From an uncultured Flavobacterium sp. (lineage in GTDB: Bacteria; Bacteroidota; Bacteroidia; Flavobacteriales; Flavobacteriaceae), in assembly GCF_937967675.1 (NCBI RefSeq), contig NZ_CALBSN010000153.1, forward strand, positions 1 to 18,574: a stretch of 18,574 nucleotides of DNA, read 5' to 3'. The translations under genes and the position numbers were made by a program. This document shows, in pieces, positions 14,974 to 18,574 of this stretch (the stretch's first letter is position 1; every line of letters starts with the position of its first letter). The notes under the pieces were generated by a model. That model was given only the letters and a program-made list of their open reading frames with translations, was not told the origin of the DNA and did not search any database.

Positions 14974-16365
14974 ATGAAAACATTTCTTGTAATTTTTGCC
15001 TTACTTTTTACCTTGCTTCTAACCATTTCATGTGGTACAGCAAAAAAAATTGATGCCATAAAACCAGCACCTTCAAACGATAACCCTGTAGTTTTTAAAA
15101 ATAAAGTTTCTTTTATTTCAATGCCTGTTGAAATAACATTGAAAGAACTCGAACAACAACTAAATAAAAATGTAACCGGATTAATATTTAACGATTCTAT
15201 CTTAAATGATGATAAAACCGAAATGAAAATCTGGAAAACAGCCCCAATTAAACTAAGTGAAAATGATGGAAATATAGTATCAGTTATTCCATTGAAAATT
15301 TGGGCAAAATTTAAATATGGAACTGATTTTATGGGATTAAATGACACTCGTGAAATCAATCTAAATGGAATCATAACTTTAGACAGCAAAACGCATTTAA
15401 CCAATTGGAAACTTACCACTACTTCTAAAATAGAAGATTTTAAATGGAGTGAAAGCCCTACGATTTTGGTAGCTGGAAAAAACGTTCCAATTACTTTTAT
15501 CATCAATCCCACATTGAGCCTATTTAAATCGAAAATTTCGAAAAAAATTGATGAAGCTATCGATAAAACCTGCGATTTTAAACCTCATGTTTTAGACGCT
15601 TTAGACAAATTAAGCAATCCTATTTTAACAAGCGAACAATACGAAACTTGGTTTAAAATGGTTCCTTTAGAGTTATATGTTACGGAAGCCAAACTTAACA
15701 AAACTAAAATCATGTTGAACATGGGATTAAAATGCAACATGCAAACTATGGTGGGACAAAAGCCAAAAAGCGGGTTTGATGCTTCGAAAATTGTATTGAA
15801 ACCAGTTGAAAAAATTCCGGATAACACAACTGTGTCGGTAGTAGCGGTTTCTACATTTGAAAGCGCAAGTAAAATTGTAACTAAGAATTTTCAAGGACAA
15901 GAATTTGCATCGGGAAGTAGAAAAATCACTGTTCAAAAAGTAGATTTATGGCAAAAAGATGGCAAAATGATTATTGCTTTAGATGTTTTGGGAAGTATTA
16001 ACGGTACAATTTATTTATCGGGAATTCCGAATTACAATCCTATTACAAAAGAAATTTATTTTGATCAAATGGAATATGTTTTAAACACAAAAAGCGTTTT
16101 AATGAAATCGGCCAATTGGTTATTACATGGTACCATTTTAAAAAGTATTCAAGAAAATTGCCGCTATTCGATAAAAGGAAACTTAGAAGAAGGCAAACAA
16201 AATATGAAACCTTATTTAAACAACTATTCACCTATGAAAGGTGTTTTTGTAAATGGAACAATCAATGATTTCGAATTTGAAAAAGTTGAATTAACAGACA
16301 AAGCCATTATTGCTTTTATTACTACTAGTGGAAAAATGGATATTAAAGTGGATGGATTAGAATAA
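14974..16365 (+). CDS. DUF4403-family lipoprotein
   Basis: This 463-aa predicted lipoprotein has an N-terminal hydrophobic stretch ending TISC (C20), a loose lipobox of the kind common in Bacteroidota, followed by GTAKK. The body matches my memory of DUF4403: an early VEITLKELEQQLN, a central region with many beta strands, and the end GVFVNGTINDFEFEKVELTDKAIIAFITTSGKMDIKV. The fold may resemble lipid- or lipopolysaccharide-binding tubular proteins (the repeat start ITLKELEQQLNK is SMP/BPI-like), but that is a guess and no function is established. Known members sit in the envelope. It stands alone: divergent from TolC and ended by a palindromic terminator. Confidence is good for an exported lipoprotein, moderate for the family. 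Confidence 0.8.
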   Translation: MKTFLVIFALLFTLLLTISCGTAKKIDAIKPAPSNDNPVVFKNKVSFISMPVEITLKELEQQLNKNVTGLIFNDSILNDDKTEMKIWKTAPIKLSENDGNIVSVIPLKIWAKFKYGTDFMGLNDTREINLNGIITLDSKTHLTNWKLTTTSKIEDFKWSESPTILVAGKNVPITFIINPTLSLFKSKISKKIDEAIDKTCDFKPHVLDALDKLSNPILTSEQYETWFKMVPLELYVTEAKLNKTKIMLNMGLKCNMQTMVGQKPKSGFDASKIVLKPVEKIPDNTTVSVVAVSTFESASKIVTKNFQGQEFASGSRKITVQKVDLWQKDGKMIIALDVLGSINGTIYLSGIPNYNPITKEIYFDQMEYVLNTKSVLMKSANWLLHGTILKSIQENCRYSIKGNLEEGKQNMKPYLNNYSPMKGVFVNGTINDFEFEKVELTDKAIIAFITTSGKMDIKVDGLE

Positions 16366-16368
16366 AAC

Positions 16369-16401
16369 AAAAAAGTCGTTTCAATTGAAACGACTTTTTT
16401 T
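16369..16401. terminator. Bidirectional terminator after the DUF4403 gene
   Basis: Bases 16369-16400 form a perfect 32-bp palindrome centred on AATT (arms AAAAAAGTCGTTTC and GAAACGACTTTTTT). With seven T on the plus strand and six on the minus strand, it can end both the DUF4403 transcript and the convergent minus-strand oxidase-assembly cluster. It begins 4 nt after the DUF4403 stop and touches the stop of the 73-aa gene. Confidence 0.92.
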
Positions 16402-16621
16402 ATATTTCTTTTTTCTTACCGTATTTTAATCTATAAATGGCATAACCTAAAACCCCAACTAATATGTATGGAATTGCCATTAAATATACTATTCCATCAT
16501 TTACGGCTTCTGCTTTAACACCACCTTCTTCGCTTTCAAGAGCAGCACGACACATAGCACATTGCGCTTGAGCAGAAATGCTGATGACAAAAAAAACGAT
16601 TCCAAATAAAAACTTTTTCAT
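16400..16621 (-). CDS. Small CxxC membrane protein, function unknown
   Basis: This 73-aa protein has a signal peptide (MKKFLFGIVFFVISISAQA, then Q20). A CAMC motif follows at once (C21, C24), with a short acidic stretch and then one membrane helix (about 44-64) and a basic tail (RLKYGKKKEI). After cleavage the CxxC pair would sit at the very start of the mature periplasmic part. This suits metal or heme binding or disulfide exchange, though nothing proves it. The ATG follows directly on the stop of the DUF420 gene (TAG-ATG), so the two are translationally linked in a cluster with an SCO copper chaperone. I do not know a named family. A role in copper or cytochrome oxidase assembly is inference from neighbours. 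Confidence 0.85.
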   Translation of the reverse strand: MKKFLFGIVFFVISISAQAQCAMCRAALESEEGGVKAEAVNDGIVYLMAIPYILVGVLGYAIYRLKYGKKKEI

Positions 16622-17161
16622 CTAATTTGCGTAATAAGGAGAAATCATTAAATAAACAACTACACCAGTAACCGCAACATATAACCAAATAGGAAATGTA
16701 ATTTTTGCTATTTTTTTATGTTTATCAAATTGTTGTGACCACGCTTTTACATAAGTAGTTAAAACTAAAGGAATGATAATAATTGATAATAAAATATGCG
16801 TTATTAGGATAAAATAATACACGTATTTAATTACACCTTCACCACCAAACTTAGTAGAATCTGAAGTCATGTGATACGCTACATACATTCCAAGGAAAGC
16901 TACTGAACAAGCAATAGCAACTTTCATTAAATTCTCATGTAATTTTCTGTTTCCATTTTTGATAGCGATAACCGCAGCAACTAAAACCACAGCGGTTAAA
17001 CCGTTGATTGTTGCATAAATTGGCGGTAAAAACGATAATGGTTGTACATCATACCCTAATTTTCTCAAATTCACTCCAAAAAGCAAAGCCACAACAGCAG
17101 GAATTGCTACTGATAAAACAACAATAAGTTTATTGTATTTTGTTTCTATATTATTTTCCAT
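16622..17161 (-). CDS. DUF420 membrane protein, likely cytochrome oxidase assembly
   Basis: This 179-aa protein has five predicted membrane helices (about 11-31, 47-68, 78-98, 110-134, 152-174). It fits DUF420, the family of B. subtilis YozB/CtaM; the S. aureus CtaM is needed for cytochrome oxidase activity. Histidines at H75 (KLHENLM), H97 (AYHMTSD) and H122 (THILLS) lie at helix ends or within helices and could bind heme or copper. The motif pattern R-K-L-H-E-N-L-M is typical of the family as I recall it. It lies 2 nt downstream of the SCO gene and directly joins the 73-aa CxxC gene. The family call is good; the molecular role is inferred. Confidence 0.87.
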   Translation of the reverse strand: MENNIETKYNKLIVVLSVAIPAVVALLFGVNLRKLGYDVQPLSFLPPIYATINGLTAVVLVAAVIAIKNGNRKLHENLMKVAIACSVAFLGMYVAYHMTSDSTKFGGEGVIKYVYYFILITHILLSIIIIPLVLTTYVKAWSQQFDKHKKIAKITFPIWLYVAVTGVVVYLMISPYYAN

Positions 17162-17163
17162 AA

Positions 17164-17790
17164 TTATTCTTCAAGTAATTTTTTAATATCTTCTTTTATA
17201 GCTTCTACTCCAACAGGATCAAGTCCATCATAGTATAAAATTGGATTTCCTTGAGCGTCTTTTCTGCATCTTATTTTCCCATCTTTATCTACTAATGCAA
17301 ATAAACCTGAGTGCTCAAATCCACCAGCAACTTTATTGTTTTCTCCAGCGTATAAGTTAAAACCTTTGTTTGCTAAACTGTAGATGTATTCTTTATCAGC
17401 TGTCAAAAAATGCCAATTGTAATGTTTTACTCCTAAAAGTTTGGCGTGTTCTTTTAAAACCTGTGGCGTATCATTAGATGGATCAATGGTTATAGAAGCA
17501 ATTCCAAAATTTGGATTCCCATAAAATTCGTTTTGCAATTGCAACATGCTTTCATTCATTTTAGGACAAATCGTAGGACATGTAGAGAAGAAAAACTCTA
17601 CCACATACACTTTTCCTAAATAATCCGCATTAGAAATTGTTTTATTGTCTTGATTCGTTAATTTGAATGCTGGAACTGGACCAATTTCAACCAAATCTGA
17701 TTTTTGAAATTTAGCAATGATTTTTGGTACTGCCCAAATTCCAAAAATCAAAACGATGAATGAAATTCCGATGTATGATTTATTCTTCAT
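17164..17790 (-). CDS. SCO1/SenC-family copper chaperone
   Basis: This 208-aa protein is anchored by one N-terminal helix (about 5-25), with a thioredoxin-fold domain outside the cytoplasmic membrane. The three copper ligands of the family are present: C71 and C75 in STCPTICPKM, and H160 in FEHSGLFALVDKDG. SCO proteins load or reduce the binuclear CuA site of cytochrome c oxidase subunit II. The segment SITIDPSNDTP (99-109) is another standard SCO motif. It starts 5 nt after a degenerate relative upstream and ends 2 nt before the DUF420 gene, so this is a tight operon devoted to oxidase assembly. The oxidase subunits themselves are probably beyond the right edge, but that cannot be seen. Confidence 0.95.
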   Translation of the reverse strand: MKNKSYIGISFIVLIFGIWAVPKIIAKFQKSDLVEIGPVPAFKLTNQDNKTISNADYLGKVYVVEFFFSTCPTICPKMNESMLQLQNEFYGNPNFGIASITIDPSNDTPQVLKEHAKLLGVKHYNWHFLTADKEYIYSLANKGFNLYAGENNKVAGGFEHSGLFALVDKDGKIRCRKDAQGNPILYYDGLDPVGVEAIKEDIKKLLEE

Positions 17791-17795
17791 GAAAA

Positions 17796-18497
17796 TTACT
17801 TTTGTTTTTCAATATTCTCTTTGATGTTATCACGGAAAGCATCTTTTCTTTCGTTTTTATTCTTCTTGAGCGCCAAACGATACTCACGAAGAATGATTTT
17901 TACATCATCTGTCATTTCATTATGTAAATCGGCTGCCGAAATAGTATTGTAACTTTCTTTGTACTCCTCCTCACCTTTTTTGTTTTTACCTTTTCTTCCG
18001 CGATGATTCAATTCTTTATCTACGATAATTACAGCAGGAGTTCCTTTATTTTCATCCAATTGTCCCATTAATTTAAAGCTATCATAGAATTCTTGAATTT
18101 TATCTGGAGTTGAAAAAACAAATCTCCATCCTTTCATATCGCCAGTTATTGGTGCTAATTCATCTATAATTTGTTGGCATTTCTTTTCATTCCCTAAAGG
18201 AACCACCATTATCATTTGGAAATCTTTGAAGCCTTTGTACTTATTATAAATCTTCTGATTTAAATTAAAAAAGTTACCGCGATTTTCAATAACACTATCA
18301 CCAACAAAACCTAAAACGGTTATCTTACCTTTCATAGACTCTTTCGAACCATCTAAACTTGTCCAATCGGATGGGATATCTTGGTTGTTCTTTGAAATTG
18401 TTGGTAAAAAAAGAGAATTGTGAGATGCCGTTGAAAAAACTAGATAAATAGCGATAGGCAATATAAAAAGTGAAATGAGGACTAATTTATTTTTCAT
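17796..18497 (-). CDS. Membrane-anchored SCO/thioredoxin-fold-like protein lacking redox cysteines
   Basis: This 233-aa protein has an N-terminal membrane helix (about 5-22). The middle (about 45-165) has a thioredoxin-like layout: KITVLGFVGD strand, helix, FQMIMVVPLG strand, WRFVFSTPDK, and GTPAVIIVDKELNHRG with a candidate cis-proline P154. Where SCO proteins have CxxxC it reads GDSVIEN. The only cysteine is C107, on a helix, so copper binding or disulfide exchange at the usual site is not possible. The C-terminal 30 residues are highly charged (KKNKNERKDAFRDN). It is first in the operon before true SCO. It may be a structural or regulatory partner of SCO. The fold is inferred by eye and the function is unknown. 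Confidence 0.82.
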   Translation of the reverse strand: MKNKLVLISLFILPIAIYLVFSTASHNSLFLPTISKNNQDIPSDWTSLDGSKESMKGKITVLGFVGDSVIENRGNFFNLNQKIYNKYKGFKDFQMIMVVPLGNEKKCQQIIDELAPITGDMKGWRFVFSTPDKIQEFYDSFKLMGQLDENKGTPAVIIVDKELNHRGRKGKNKKGEEEYKESYNTISAADLHNEMTDDVKIILREYRLALKKNKNERKDAFRDNIKENIEKQK

Positions 18498-18521
18498 TAT
18501 ATGAAACTTATTTTGTTCCTA

Positions 18522-18529
18522 CAAAAGTA
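18522..18529 (-). promoter_or_regulatory. -7 promoter element of the SCO-DUF420 operon
   Basis: On the minus strand TACTTTTG (18529-18522) matches TAnnTTTG exactly and lies 24 bp before the first ATG of the cluster, implying a leader of about 18 nt. It begins at the end of the T-tract of the terminator of the preceding gene. The -33 position falls inside the terminator hairpin, and no TTG is seen there. Confidence 0.55.
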
Positions 18530-18556
18530 AAAAAAATCCCGATGTAAATCGGGATT
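18529..18556 (-). terminator. Terminator of a gene beyond the right edge
   Basis: On the minus strand AATCCCGAT-TTAC-ATCGGGATT (18556-18535) is a perfect 9-bp stem with a 4-nt loop. It is followed by a T-run (plus-strand A-run 18529-18536). It should end a minus-strand transcript entering from the right. The last 18 bases of the window show no recognisable gene end. Confidence 0.85.
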
Positions 18557-18574
18557 ATATAATAGAAACAAGTG

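Noticed and set aside
14937..15512. 191-codon reverse ORF opposite the DUF4403 gene
   Set aside because: The DUF4403 reading has a signal peptide, lipobox and family C terminus; the reverse frame has no recognisable domain and lies wholly over it.

Overview
The window looks like ordinary chromosomal DNA from a member of the Flavobacteriia (Bacteroidota), most likely Flavobacterium or a close relative. It is strongly AT-rich. Several starts are preceded by the Bacteroidota promoter element TAnnTTTG and A-rich leaders rather than Shine-Dalgarno sites. The protein families (PorP/SprF, paired OmpH/Skp, a BamA ending in Phe, DUF4403 lipoprotein) also fit that phylum. I see no insertion sequence, integrase, CRISPR array, tRNA or rRNA, and no clear prophage or island boundary.

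Left block (1-5431, plus strand): the 3' end of uppS overlaps bamA by 8 nt. Two OmpH/Skp-family periplasmic chaperone genes follow, then a strong terminator and murI. Together they serve the cell envelope: undecaprenyl carrier lipid, outer-membrane protein insertion, chaperoning across the periplasm, and D-glutamate for peptidoglycan. The murI promoter appears to be built into the preceding terminator. murI converges, with a 1-nt gap, on a minus-strand gamma-carbonic-anhydrase-like hexapeptide-repeat gene (5433-5945). That gene follows an isolated PorP/SprF-family gene (6004-6993).

Middle block (6994-12115): a 286-bp divergent intergenic region separates porP/sprF from a three-domain NifU/Nfu-type Fe-S protein gene. 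A bidirectional terminator separates that gene from a minus-strand PiT phosphate permease with a C-terminal helical PhoU-like region. Divergent to the permease is a small MscS channel gene that looks clipped at its C terminus, where it abuts the convergent tsaB gene.

Right block (12157-18574): a minus-strand TolC/periplasmic-adaptor pair has no visible inner-membrane pump. Divergent to it is a DUF4403 lipoprotein gene ending in a 32-bp palindromic terminator. Last comes a tight four-gene minus-strand cluster. In transcription order it encodes a membrane-anchored thioredoxin-fold-like protein without SCO cysteines, a canonical SCO copper chaperone, a DUF420 membrane protein and a 73-aa CxxC membrane protein. 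This looks like a cytochrome c oxidase/copper assembly cassette. It is the part of the window with the most unassigned biology, but nothing here amounts to a clearly new defence or mobile system.
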